A DNA stretch of 64,000 nucleotides from Chalciporus piperatus (taxonomy: Eukaryota > Basidiomycota > Agaricomycetes > Boletales > Boletaceae). Shown in pieces: positions 18,715 through 30,205 of this stretch (position 1 is the stretch's first letter; the number at the start of each line of letters is the position of its first letter). The notes beneath the pieces are model-generated. The model was not told the origin of the DNA, made no database searches, and worked only from the letters and a program-made list of their open reading frames with translations. The DNA is taken from contig JBBPTG010000048.1 of assembly GCA_038093975.1 (NCBI GenBank), positions 62,001-126,000 of the forward strand. The letters run 5' to 3'. Made by a program: the position numbers and the translations under genes.

Positions 18715-20995
18715 ATGTCGATCTCACAGAAGGTCTACTCCCTGACACGCTCAGACAGGACGCTGACAGCCGCTTTCGCCGCTACAGCAACAAGCGTGCC
18801 AGACGCATCACCAGGTCAGTTGGCTAAGACGCTGTATGATGATAGTCACAAGAAGCATCATGGCCCCGGTGGTCACATCGAGGCTTTCAAGAGCCTGTTC
18901 CACGATGGCGGCCAGAAGAACTTGGAGCGTATTCAAGCCATTGAACCCACTCAAGATGACCTTGATAGGGCTGCAGAGTGCGGAGATTTTGGTTCGAGAC
19001 CTAGCGATTTGTTCTTGAAGGTCGGTGCGCACATCACATCCTCTAATAGGGTCCCAAATAATGTGTGGTCAGATCTACGTGGATGTCTTGGCTACGCTCG
19101 AGAACAACCCTTGGACTGGGGTTGCATCACCACCTCTCCTTGGTTCCCGAGGAGTCGTGAATTTGTCTATCATATCCTTGTATGATTCCTCGTAGTGACA
19201 CGAGATACAAATGCTCAAAATTTCCAGGATACCCGACATCATGCAACACTACTACGACTGCATCGTCAATGCGCAACACGAAGTCTTTCTCGCTACAAAC
19301 TTCTGGCAAGCATCCAAGGCGTCTAAATACGTCTGCGACGCGTTCAAGGAGTTGTCAAGACGTGCGGAGAAACGCGGGAAGAAAGTCGTGGTGAAGATGA
19401 TTTACGACCGCGCGAATTTGAAGATGCTCACGGAGAGCCATGTCCTTGTCGAGGAAGAAGAATGGCTCGGAGATGCAGTCCAGCTACCGAAGCGGAGCGA
19501 GATGCCATGGGTCGATTTCGAGCTCGTGAATTTCCACCAGTAAGTGTACGTCAGATGGTTCCGGGCGTGCAGCTGATTGAATCTCCGAAGACCACTGCTC
19601 GGCACGTTCCACTGCAAGTTCATGATCGTTGACCGAAAAGTGGCGTTAGTGAACTCGAATAATATCCAGGACCGCGCGAACATGGAGATGATGGTGCACC
19701 TGGAAGGTCCTATCGTGGATAGCATGTACGACATGGCCCTCATAAGCTGGTTCAGGCCGATGCGTCCGCGCCTGCCGCTATTGGCTCGGCCGTTCCAAAA
19801 GCCAACAGGCGGCTACAAATTTGGAATGGACAATGAATATGCATCGATTCATCTTCTCGATGGGACAAAGGGCGCAGAGCTATACCACAAGTCGACGACG
19901 AGAGAGGAAATACCTCCTGACTCAACATCAGAAGGAAATATCTTCATTTCCGGGAAATACCAGACTATTACCGAGCATTTGAGTAAGTCCATGTTGGCTA
20001 GTAATTCTATCTCTGATCTCTTGGGCTCCAGATGCAGATAATCAACCCGACACACATGCTACCATCGAATACGAACCGCCCGCGTCACCTGATGACGAGT
20101 ATCTCCCTCACATTTTCCACGCACCTCATGAGGAATGTCCGATGGTTCTTGTGAACCGTGCACCGTACGGGATACCGGGTAATCCAGACAGTGTATTAAT
20201 CAATGCTCAAGACGTTTCCTGGCTTGCTGCCCTCAAGTACGCGAAGAAGAGCGTTTTCATACAGTCGCCAACACTCAACGCGCTCCCTGTTGTAGAAGCC
20301 ATCTTGAATGCTGTGCGACGTGGCATCGAGTGCACATTATACATAGACGTTGGATATAATGACGGAGGAGAAGTATTGCCTGGACAGGGTGGGACCAACG
20401 AAGAAGTCTCGAAACGCATGTTCGCACAGCTGAATGAAGATGAGAAGGAGAGACTTAAGTTCTATTGGTACACTGGTGAGTGTTGATGCTGTCAACTGAT
20501 CATCAGCATCACACATGTCTCTTTGACAAGGCAAGGATCAGGTTAAGCCAATTAACGCGTCCGTTCAGAAGCGGAACTGCCACGTACGTGACTGCACTAT
20601 TATGACACGTACTGCTAACTTGCTTCGGTCCAGGTCAAACTGATGATTATCGACGATGCTGTTGGCATCGCAGGGAACGGGAATCAAGGTTTGTTCACCT
20701 TTTATGGGACCGTTAATGGGAGGTCTCTCATCAGACTCTGGCAGACACGCAATCCTGGTATCACAGCCAGGAGGTGAATGTAATGATTGACAACCCAGCC
20801 GTGTGCAAAGACTGGCGTGACACAATTCGGCGAGTGCAGAACACGCATCTCCACGAGCTGCAGAAGGATGGCAGATACCTTGACCGCGACGGAAACCTAC
20901 TGACAGACTCGACGGGCGTTGGGAGCGGTTTGAAGGGCATTATCAAAGGCGTCCAAGGCTCTATTGCTCGTGCGCGTGGCACGGGCGGATTTTAA
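18715..20995 (+). CDS. Phospholipase D-family protein with two HKD motifs
   Basis: Member of the PLD/cardiolipin-synthase-like superfamily, which transfers or hydrolyses phosphatidyl groups through paired H-x-K-x4-D motifs. Both are present: HCKFMIVD near 19610-19635, followed by NSNNIQDRANMEMM, and HVKLMIID near 20630-20655, followed after an intron by DTQSWYHSQEVNVMID. A conserved NFWQASKASKYVCDAFKEL segment precedes HKD1. The ATG at 18715 (MSISQKVYSL) was preferred over an upstream in-frame GTG. Introns fall near 19021-19078, 19184-19227, 19541-19591 and further on, and the frame is kept to the stop at 20993-20995. No signal peptide is evident. It sits between arrestin-like copies 2 and 3, all on the same strand. 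Substrate and location are not determined by the sequence. Confidence 0.85.
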
Positions 20996-21477
20996 CTTCG
21001 CATATATAAATGTTTCTGTTCTGTGTAACTATGTAGTACTACTGGTAGTAAATGTAATTTCGGGATGTGCGGAACGATGTCGGGATTTTGGCATTCCTGA
21101 TTAGTCATTGTCTCAGGTGTCCATATGGTGCTGTAGTACGTGCTCAAGCGCTCATTGGTCAGGACATGGAGTCCACCTCTCCATCCCGCATGAGCAACCC
21201 ACCGGGCCGTACTGGTAATTTGGTTGCTGTATCACCGACTACAAAGCCAGAGAAATATCCAGATATCGTTGAACGGCACCATCGATTCTGTGTCGCCAGA
21301 GGTCCAGACGCGACAGTCTCCCTTCGTTGACAACCCCTGGGACATAGGTAACCTTGCGGCGAGCGGAGTGGGAAGCCAGTTAAGTATAGCCTTATGGGCC
21401 ATATGGTCACCGACTGACCCTACCAATCACACGTTGTTCGCCCCGTAGACGTCCCCGCAGCTTTCCAGAGCACTCCC
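20996..21477. other. Intergenic, PLD-family gene to arrestin-like copy 3
   Basis: About 480 bp; no gene or clear TATA box seen. Confidence 0.45.
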
Positions 21478-23178
21478 ATGACCGCTACAAGCCTCCCCCA
21501 ATATGCCGACCCTCCATTGCAGCTCCACTCACCCAGCTACAGCGCAATACCGCGAACGCATGAATACCGACTGGCCCTTAACCCGCGATTGCGGTCCAAC
21601 AGGCCACCTCGCTCGTTCGTGAAACAGGCGAAGAATGGAAACATGAGTTTGAAACTGCTCGACCAGGATGACCGGGCAAATCTTCCCGTTTATGGCATTG
21701 GCGGTTCCGTCCAGGGCACTGTTGATATCAACAAACCCGAGGGGATCACCAGCGTTGAAGTTCAGGTAAGCTGGTCGTTCACGGGATAGGGGTGGTAGCC
21801 TGACGCGCACACATGTAGATTGAAGGTATTCTCAAGCTGGAAGAAATAGCTGAGGGGGGAACATCCACCCAAAGGTTGTTCTTGGGCAAAAACATACTTT
21901 GGGTCAAGGATCGGATTCAAGACGCACCTTGTCCTCGCTCGATGAGCTTCAATTTCGCGCTCCCTACGTCGTATGCGGATGGAGAGAAGACGTATGTGCG
22001 TATCAAGTGATTCCTTGTTTAGGTCCGACCTTCATCTGGATGTTAGTCTTTACCTCCGAGCTGCGAGGCTCACCTGTCTGGGCTCCCGGGCTTCACGGCG
22101 AAAATTAGTTATAGTGTCGGTGCAATCGTCATCAAGCCCAACGATGTTTCGAATAAGGTCAAATCCACCATTCTCCGCAAAGATGATTGGTATGTCCATC
22201 GCGGGTACAATGTTCAAGTTTTGTTCAGCTGTCTTCACAGGATGGTCTCTACTCCATTCTTATATCTACCTCGCTCCCGCCCGTCGGTGCCCATGCCTAT
22301 TTCTCTGGTCGCGTCCACATCGGGCGGTGGTTTTGCAGAGATTCCTCAATGGAAATTGTTCTCCTCGAGTATAGTCAGTCAACAAGGGATGAAAGATCTT
22401 GTAGCCAAGGTCTGTTCCGTACAACTTTCTTCTATTCCTGCCATAAATTTTGTCCCGTCAGCTTTACCTCCCGGCGACACGTGTATTCTGCGTTAGCGAA
22501 CCCATTCCGTTCCATCTATCGTTCCACTCCAACGCTGAAGCGATGGCTGCTTTCCTCCCTTTCGCCCCTGTCGCTGGTCTGCTTGCTTCAAAGAGACAAA
22601 TTACGCGCATTCAATTGATGAGACAAACCTCAGTCGATGTTCGGTGAGCTATGGAGATACGCTGATGAAATTTCGTCATCTTGATCATGGTTGCTTTGCC
22701 AGCAATGGCATAATCTTGGGTACCAAAACAGATATATGGCGTGTTGATTGTATCGGTGAAGGTGTATTCAGAAATGCAGTACGTGTTGGATATAGTGACC
22801 AATTGGCTGAGCACAATTTTGATGCTCACATGAAGGGAAATGGACCTGACTGGGCGGCGTTCTCTGGTGACATCTTTATCAGTGATGAGATCAAGATCGC
22901 GGGTTTCCGAGCTGGTGGATTCTCAATACGAGTATGTACATCATGCTGTCATGAAGTCTCTGTCATGACGTGCAAAAACACAGGATTGCCTGGTGCTTAC
23001 GATGACACCACCCGACCTCTTCAAATCGCCCTTTAGGGACCTTAGGATGGTCTTACCCATTCGACTAGCCACCGATTCCTGGAGCGAAGATGGTACAGGC
23101 ATCGGCGCGTATGGCCCACCATCCATATCGTCGTCTGAGGAGCTTGCAGCCGCACCCGAACTTCACTTCGCAACATAG
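21478..23178 (+). CDS. Arrestin-like protein, array copy 3
   Basis: Third paralogue. Exons: 21478-21765, 21819-21995, 22047-22189, 22241-22410, 22462-22643, 22703-22931 and 22984-23178. The 21996-22046 intron has no counterpart in copies 1 and 2. A further intron (22644-22702) also subdivides the exon 4 equivalent. Landmarks are VYGIGGSVQGTVDINKP, RLFLGKNILWVKD, PCPRSMSFNFALPTSYADGE, LYLPRSRPSVPMP, LYLPATRVFCVSEPIPFHL, SGDIFISDEIKIAGF, and DCLVLTMTPPDLFKSPFRDL leading to LPIRLATDSW. The C-terminal tail is longer than in copies 1 and 2 and acidic/Ser-rich. The N-terminus has LPQY, an LPxY variant of the WW-binding motif. The frame is intact. Confidence 0.8.
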
Positions 23179-23413
23179 GAACCTTGCGTTTGGAAGTCGT
23201 AGCTGAACTGGCAATAGGTTCAGAGTAGATCCCACATATTCCTCTCTTGATTTTCTGCAGTAATGTTACTGAGCAGCTCGCGTAATTACCTATTTTCTTT
23301 ATCGTGGGTGTAGATGATGTACATTACACAGTGCGGTACCACCGCAAAGGATGTTTGTAGACGAACTTACTTTTTTGGGAACACTCTCGATGATGTCATA
23401 TCACGTGGAGGAG

Positions 23414-23423
23414 TATATATAAA
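23414..23423 (+). promoter_or_regulatory. TATA box of the small gene at 23464
   Basis: TATATATAAA, 41 nt upstream of the ATG; the strongest TATA-like match noticed in the window. Confidence 0.55.
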
Positions 23424-23463
23424 CCCCCTGAGCATGGAGCACACGCTCTAGTTTATCGAAATC

Positions 23464-24089
23464 ATGTCTTCCCCAAACACGCACGACAGCACTCTCCGTG
23501 CTGAGCCAGATCCCGGGCTACAACCAACCCAATCCACACCTTCTTCCGCCGCGGCCCCGCCGACCGAAGTTAATATCGGTCCTGCACCCCAGCAACGTAC
23601 GTAGCACGCGCGCTTTGTGCCAACGTTCTGCGCTGGATTCTCAGTGGCCGAGCCCTTTACAGCCATTCCCGCAGACCAGATCAAGAAGCCCTCCGAGGTA
23701 GACCGAGATGATCCAAACATCAACATTGTGGAGCTGCCTCCACGCAGTCCGACGTTCAAGGAGAGAGTGTATGGTAAGGTTTCCTCGTGTCGCCTGTTCC
23801 GCTCGTTCTTGATTAGCTTCGTGTTCGCCAAACGTTAGGTTATGCTAGGGTGAGGCTGCAATGATTACGTTTGGTCTTCGGTTTTGCTAACTTGGCTCGG
23901 ATGCAACATCAAGGTGATCCGTGGTACGGTGAGTCGTTACGTTGGTTCTTTGTCGAGGAGGAGGCCAACTCGGAATCGCATGTGTGACAGGTGCTTGATA
24001 AACCCGACGTCAAGGAGCAGGGTTCAGAGGTGCTTCGCGGGCAACAGACTATTCCCATGCGCCGAGGGTCTCAGTCTTCCAGGGGTTGA
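23464..24089 (+). CDS. Small fungal protein of unknown function
   Basis: Short intron-rich gene. Exon 1 encodes MSSPNTHDSTLRAEPDPG and a Pro/Ser/Ala-rich stretch. After an intron ending at 23641 comes EPFTAIPADQIKKPSEVDRD, then IVELPPRSPTFKERVYGYAR. Small exons then give VIRGT, and the last exon (23991-24089) encodes VLDKPDVKEQGSEVLRGQQ and ends in QSSRG. The order FKE-YGYA-RGT-KP-EQG-LRG resembles a short fungal protein with a GYAKV-type helix and a glycine-containing tail, but no function is known to me. There is no signal peptide or transmembrane segment. A strong TATA box lies 41 nt upstream. The smallest exon assignments are inferred from frame and GT-AG sites. Confidence 0.6.
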
Positions 24090-24470
24090 ACAATGAACCC
24101 AGACGAACTTCATCGTTTTTGGAAGTTCTTGTAGGATAGGATAGCCTTCCAGAGTTTGTCTTCCGAGTCACTGTAGCATCGACTGCCATATGATCGTGAC
24201 CGGGCGTCTTTTTGTTGATTGGATCTAAGATCTTCCGAGCGCTAAAACCCCCAGGGAAGGTTAAACTTCTAATTTAATTTTTTCTACGTTTGGCATGGTC
24301 TCTTGTACGCTTGCATCGGGTTGTGCTTGAACCGTCAGGGGGTCGATCCGTGGACAGCGGAAGAGATCCAAAAATTCTCGACTTGACTTGACGTAAATCC
24401 ACAAAGTGATAGATTCTGTCACAAACTGAAAAAGACCCACGCTCTCCGTCATTCCATTCATCCAGTCAGT
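24090..24470. other. Intergenic, small gene to QNG1
   Basis: About 380 bp; nothing recognised. Confidence 0.45.
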
Positions 24471-26085
24471 ATGTTGTCAGTGGCAAGCTCTATCGACCGG
24501 ACACTCTTCGAGAAAACGCCATGCAATGAACAGATACTGGTCCCAGTAAAGCTGCCATCCATGAGGAACAGTGCAAACCCGGTCGTCAACAGCTGTCAAT
24601 ACGCGCTTGCGGTGAGTCATTTTCACGGCCTTGCTGTTTCTCGAAGCTAACCACCATGTGGGGGCAAACCAGGAGACGAACCTTGTACAGATCAGTGAGG
24701 ATGGTGTAAAGAAGGCAGCTGAATACGTACGTATCTGCACCTCAATGTCGACCAGATAGATGTGTTGAAAGTGCCAAAGATATCTCTACGGATGTTTGCG
24801 GAGGCATACACTCCCCGGACATGGCGGACTCATCCTCTACACATTTGTCCTCCGGAGCCGTACTCAGCTTCAGAACCGCTCGCGAAAGAGTGTCTTAACT
24901 GGATCTTCCTGATTTCTTCACTAAACTTCAGCTTCTGGTCTGAAAGAGAAGGCACAGATGAGCGGTATGGTGTGGAATGGAGAAAGGGGTGGGACACAGA
25001 AGAACAAGCGGTCCACACTGGATACTGGAGTCTCGTCGCTGCGCTGAATCGAGGTGTGTCTTTGTCCACTCACCGCCCACCTCACACACATCTGATCTCT
25101 CGATAGCATTAGAAGAAAATATCCCGATCACAGATCCCGCGTTTTACTCGTCCGAGGCGCTCTGTCCCGATTCGCTGATCGCTCACGTCTTCCGAGCAGC
25201 TTCTCGATCAAAAGAGGAATTGCCGTTACTCAAGGAGCGGATTGCAATCATGAGGGAAGTTGGCTTCATCCTATGCAATGTACGTAATCATTTCCTCTCA
25301 ACCTTGCCGGGTCCGCGAAACCGTGAACCCCCATCAAGCCTTTTTACCTCAGCGACTGTAATTTTGATTGACGAATTCAGGACTATGGCGGATCCTATCT
25401 CGGCTTCTTGAACGCTTTCCAAAAATCCCGTCATTCGCGCGGGACGGCACTGGAACTCGTTCAAGCAGTCACGAATACGTTTCCTTCGTTTAGAGACGAG
25501 CAGTGGCTCAATGGAAGGCGGGGTACGTACACTATTCCTGGATTTTTCACCCGGTTGAGTTCCTCGCTCACTTGCAATTCCTGTACAGTCTTCTTCTGGA
25601 AACGCCCCCAAATTCTCGTCGCCGAGACCTGGGCTGCGTTCTACCCAGCTGATATCTCTTCGCCTCACCCTCTCTTCCCAAATGACCCAGGTCCTTGTAT
25701 ATCTTCCCTGACCATGTTCGCAGACTACCGCGTGCCTCAAATCCTCCATCACATCGGGATACTCGTGTACCCCACCGAGCTGGAGGAAAAATTAAAAAGC
25801 GGCGAGATGATCTTCCCGGGATCAAGGGAGGAGGTAAGCCTAAGAGCTGCGAGTGTCGTCAGCGTAGAACGGGTTGGGGAGGAGATCCAGAGGTTGAGGG
25901 GCGACGTTGAGCTGGGATATCAAGACCCGGGGAGTGGGGGACGAACAGAAGAGGTCAGCAGCGTATTGATAGACTTTTACTTGTGGGATTTAGCAAAGAG
26001 GGTCGAATCTGGGGTCGAGAGAGTTGACGTGATAGAGACGAGGGAAATGCTCCCCGCTCATAGGACAAGAAGCATATGGTACTAG
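24471..26085 (+). CDS. QNG1: Queuosine salvage protein (queuosine 5'-phosphate N-glycosylase)
   Basis: Member of the Q-salvage family (formerly DUF2419, human C9orf64), which releases queuine base from queuosine 5'-monophosphate so that it can be put into tRNA. Start MLSVASSIDRTLFEK at 24471. Exon 1 ends near 24610, and short introns follow near 24740, 25055-25105, 25278-25380 and 25525-25588. Family landmarks are LNWIFLISSLNFSFW, a YWSLVAALNRALEENIPITD block, DYGGSYLGFLNAF, FFWKRPQILVAETWAAF, LTMFADYRVPQILHHIGIL, and RAASVVSVERVGEEIQ. The frame is continuous to the stop at 26083-26085. Fungi lack de novo queuine synthesis, so this implies scavenging. It converges with the polymerase-beta-like gene, 127 bp away. 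Confidence 0.93.
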
Positions 26086-26212
26086 TAGACAATTCAGTAG
26101 AGTACATACCCTACGATTAGTGTAACCTAATAGCCCGAGTTTCTTTCCCCATAATGCGTTCAAGGATAGGACTATCTAGTAAGACACCACGAAATATGAA
26201 TGGGACTGTCGT

Positions 26213-27992
26213 TCAGGCTTGCTCGTCCGTCTGCGATTTCTTCCGGCGGCCAGGCAGATTATTGAAGTTCCTCCTTTCCGGTGGAACCCAACTCATCCCA
26301 ATAGCCTCAAGAATATCCTCTTCCTTCTCGCTGGCAACCAATTCCCAATATCCACCAAATTCCTTTGTGCTTTTCAACTTTTCCTCATCAAGGTCTGTCT
26401 GGACCACAGTCGCCTCTCGCCATCTCCATAGCCCGTGCTCATTGAGACGCTGACCAATTTGGAGTGCAGCTTTTCGCGCAGTAATGCTAAATTGAGAATC
26501 GCCTGTCAGAGCTATAGACGCTGCGCCCATGCATTCCTGTGGGACGTAACTGACAACTATGTTAAGACAGTGTCACATGGAGTATCACGAAGAGTCGTAC
26601 TCACTATATCTCGGCACTGAAAAATTGTCCGTCCCCTGTAGCCACAGCTTGTATCCTGTCTGCCCTAGCTTCCCACCCATTCCCCCCATCATTATTCTCG
26701 ACCCTTTCAGGAACTCTGATGATTCCATGCCACATCTGTGCGCCAGCAGTGTAGCTCGCGGCTAGGAGACCCCGGCACTCAAGTGGGGACAAGATCTCTG
26801 TTGAAAAGGGTGAATCATCTGACAGGCCTCTGTGATTAACCTTGTTCTGCGAATGCCCTGTAAAGGGCGCGGGGATGGCGTCACGTTTGGACCTTCGGAC
26901 AAACCCAGTCTCAGTAGTTGGAGATCCATTGGGTGGGAAGATACCGCCGTTGGAACGGGGGTGAACGATGAGCAGGGTGACATGCTGAGATCGCTGTGCA
27001 CCACGGCGACTTGAAAGAAAAACGTCAGAATTGTCCACGAATGCGAGAGAGGAAAACGTACAAATCGCCACTGAGTAGAACAGTAAACTTGGATGAAATA
27101 TTTTGTTCCACGAAGTCCTATCGTTAGAGGGTTCAATTATGAGCGGGCGGATGTGCATGTCATACAGTACATACACGGACTGTTGAGGCTTGTTCAAGCG
27201 TCGCCGCACGATCAGCGGTGACTGAATACCGTGCACCGAGCCGTTGAACACGGTTGAGCATAGACATGAACTCAGGTTTCTTGAGGTCTGCAAGTGATCT
27301 ACAGCCTGCATCATAGAGGCCCTCAGCCATTGATTTCCTGCGTAAATTTAGTAAAAGACATTTTCACAAGTTAAATTGCTATGCAAGTCTCACCCTAGTC
27401 CACTGATACTTGACAAGGAGGACGTGACCTGCTCCCTACGTAGTTCCGCTAGAGATTTGTCCGCTTTCGAGGCTCGTGGCCGCTTTGGTGGCATAGGTGT
27501 TTCTGGTTCCTGTGCATACCGCGATGAAGTTGGGAGGCAGAAACGGACGAGAACCACCCACGGACATAAGGAACACCCGACAGGAAAGCCTCGATTCGTT
27601 TTGCTATGCGCACACCTATTCCGTCGAGCTAGTAGAGCTCATGAGACCGGTATGAGCTACTTTTGAGTAAGAAAATGAGCTTACGTTCTTGACTTGCTCG
27701 ACTGAGCAGACAGGTTCCTGCAACTGACCGATGGCATTGATTGCTTTTGAATAAGCCCGTACTTTGTAGGAGTTGGAAGACGAGGCTGCTTTTTCCCCTT
27801 CCATGTCTGTTGTGCGGAAGGTAATCAGCTCAATAGTCAGGTTCGGTTCGTACTTGGAAGTTGGAACTCACACCGCGTCAATTCACGGATCAATTCCTGG
27901 TTCGGTCCAGTGGGAGTGGAATAACGCCTCATGCATACTCGTGAAAGGGGAGAGAGTGAGCCTGTTCCTGACCTAAGAAATGCCGACAGCAT
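26213..27992 (-). CDS. DNA polymerase beta-like (family X) protein, catalytic residues lost, mitochondrial-type leader
   Basis: Start at 27992 gives MLSAFLRSGTG...RRYSTP, a basic Ser/Arg-rich leader like a mitochondrial presequence. Splicing then yields the 8 kDa domain (KVRAYSKAINAIGQL), helix-hairpin-helix LDGIGVRIAKRIEAF, a Lys/Pro-rich linker, a second HhH (ISGLGKSMAEGLYDAGC), and the polymerase core with FRRGA and VTLLIVHP, then YYVPQECMGAASIALTGD and LNEHGLWRW. In family X the segment after FRRGA carries two metal-binding Asp; here His and Thr stand at those places (26982-26984 and 26976-26978). The third Asp aligns with Glu (about 26610-26612). The lyase Lys72 position is Arg, with Lys beside it. 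The frame is intact, so it is expressed-looking but probably not a polymerase. It could have a structural or DNA-binding role. Confidence 0.85.
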
Positions 27993-28154
27993 GTTAGCTT
28001 GAGCTCGTCGTCACCGACGTTGAGGACGCGAAGAAAAGACTTCAAAAGCGGTTTGAACTCGGTTATATGATCGTTGACTAGACGCGCTCCGGGTGACGTT
28101 GCTTACATAACCCGCCTACTCTTGGTGTGCACCCTCTTCTTCACGTTGGCGATA
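27993..28154. promoter_or_regulatory. Compact divergent promoter, polymerase-beta-like (-) / SNF5 (+)
   Basis: Only 162 bp separate the two start codons, so the 5' leaders and core promoters of both genes must fit here. No clear TATA box was seen. Confidence 0.6.
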
Positions 28155-30205
28155 ATGACGAACACTCCACCAGCAGCGTCGACATCGTACCCGACGATAA
28201 ACATGACCAGTCTCACTGACGCGCAGCTAAGACAGACAATCAATCAACTCTCAAACGCGGCGACGACACAACTCCAGTCGTATGTTGCACCTGGTTCTCA
28301 AACAGCTGTATCAAAAGGTAAGTACCCCTCCGAATATACACCATCATTGTCTTGGTCTTAATGTGACTGCCACTCAATTCCAGCATATCTCAAAAATGTC
28401 CACACATGGTCAACGACAACCACGCCGAGGACCGGGACGCGCGGTCGTACACGCGCCGCCAAAGCTACCCCAATCGCCGCCGTTCCAACTACATACGTTC
28501 CTCCGGTCTACAAAGCACCTCCCCCACCGCAAGTACCTGCTGTGCCTGCCCCGCCTCCGCCTCCGCCCAATCCGCCCGCCCATCCCCTCCCTGTAGCCCA
28601 ACAGGCACTTCATTCAACGTATCCTTCCCGCCTTCGAACTGGCACAACTCTTCTGATACAACCCATTCTCAATGCCCCATCTGCCGCTGCCGCTGCACGA
28701 ACGTTGACCCGCCGCGGTGGTGTGATTAACTATGCCGAGCCAGGTTCAGGAGACGAGTTCCCCGATGCCGGCGCTATTGACTCAGATGACTCTGACTTTG
28801 TTGCCAGCGGTGGCACTCGGACAGCCCTACGCCAGTCTAGGTCACGCATGGGCACTGGGATGTCCGTCTTCCATTCAGGAAGTGGCCTATCGACACCTCA
28901 GCCTCAGTCTCAATCTATACAGTTTCAGCAACCCCAACAACTGAAACCAGCGCATACCGAAAAGGCAGAGCTGGAACAGAGCTATCTGGGTATGATTCCC
29001 CCATCTCGATTTATTAAACCGAAACCTGTTGGACCTACTCCACATGAATATCCGTGAGTCTTCGCCTCAATTCTCTTCAGTAATGGAACTTGAACATGTT
29101 CTAACATCCATTTCTGTGACACGTTGATTTATTGGTATTTAATATCACCCAATCACAGATCATTAGACGCCCTAGAAGCTAACTCTCAAAAACGCACATC
29201 CCTCGTGCCCATACGTGTTGAGTTCGAGACCGACACGCACAGAATTCGTGACTGTTTTGTCTGGAACCTGTATGAAACATTGATCAAACCCGAAATGTTT
29301 GCAAAGGTTTTTTGTATGGACCTTGACTTGCCGATCACCCCCTGGGCCGAGACCGTCGCTAATCAAATTAGGGCACAGCTCGAAGAGCACGAGGGCGTCG
29401 CTTCGTTGGATTTGGGCGTGGATGATCATGATCGTGGACACGCGGACACGGGTGGTGAAAGTAGTGAAGAAATTCCAGAGTGTAGAGTCATTCTCAGCGT
29501 GAGTAGCCTCATTACTACCCCATTTTCTCAGTTTATTCGACCCTATTCAACCGTGCACACGAAGTACGGCTCACTGACCAATCTCCATCTCTTCGTCACA
29601 CATAGATTGACGTACAGATAGCCACCTACCACCTCCTCGACCACATTGAATGGGATCTTCTTTCTCCCCTAACTCCAGAGGCATTTTCTCAGCAGCTTTG
29701 TACTGAACTTGGGCTATCGGGAGAAGCAGTCCCACTCGTCGCACATGCCATCCACGAAGAGCTCATGAAGCATAAGAAAGATGCTATCGAGTGGGGGGTC
29801 GTTGCCGGGGAGCGTGAGCCCGTATCTTCCACGACTGAAGGAGGCACGGCTGGTGCACTCGCAAGCGGTGCCTCTATGGTGATGAAAGACAAGACTGGCC
29901 TCGGTTTGGGAGGATGGGGACGAACACCGAAAGATGGACGAGGTCCGAAGACGCTGAAGAGTGTCTGGAGAGAGTGGTCAGAAGCCGAGGAGTTCAGAAC
30001 ACGGTTCGAAGTGTTGACTGCGGAGGAGGTAGAGAGGAGGGAAATTGAGAAGGAAAGGGCAAGCAGGTGGGTTCACTCCTTCGCATCGCAGTTGGCGATG
30101 CATCTATGGACTATTTTTTGGCCGTCGCCACTCAACTCTATTACCCCCAGACGTCTGCGCAGGGAAACATCGAAGTTCCAAACAACACGGACAAGGCGGC
30201 GATGA
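28155..30205 (+). CDS. SNF5/SFH1 (SMARCB1/INI1) chromatin-remodelling subunit
   Basis: Core subunit of SWI/SNF- or RSC-type nuclear remodelling complexes. Start MTNTPPAASTSYPTINMTSL at 28155. A long Pro/Ala/Ser-rich N-terminal part with RTRAAKATPIAAVP and NYAEPGSGDEFPDAG follows. The SNF5 domain has its two repeats: VPIRVEFETDTHRIRDCFVW (RPT1, near 29210) and IATYHLLDHIEWDLLSPLTP (RPT2, near 29618). The C-terminal part carries TLKSVWREWSEAEEFRTRFE and ERREIEKERASRRLRRETSK, ending RTRRR at 30205 after an intron from 30068 to about 30151. The frame is continuous with introns removed. The length and acidic SGDEF block suit either Snf5 or Sfh1; the shorter size favours Sfh1/RSC. Confidence 0.92.
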
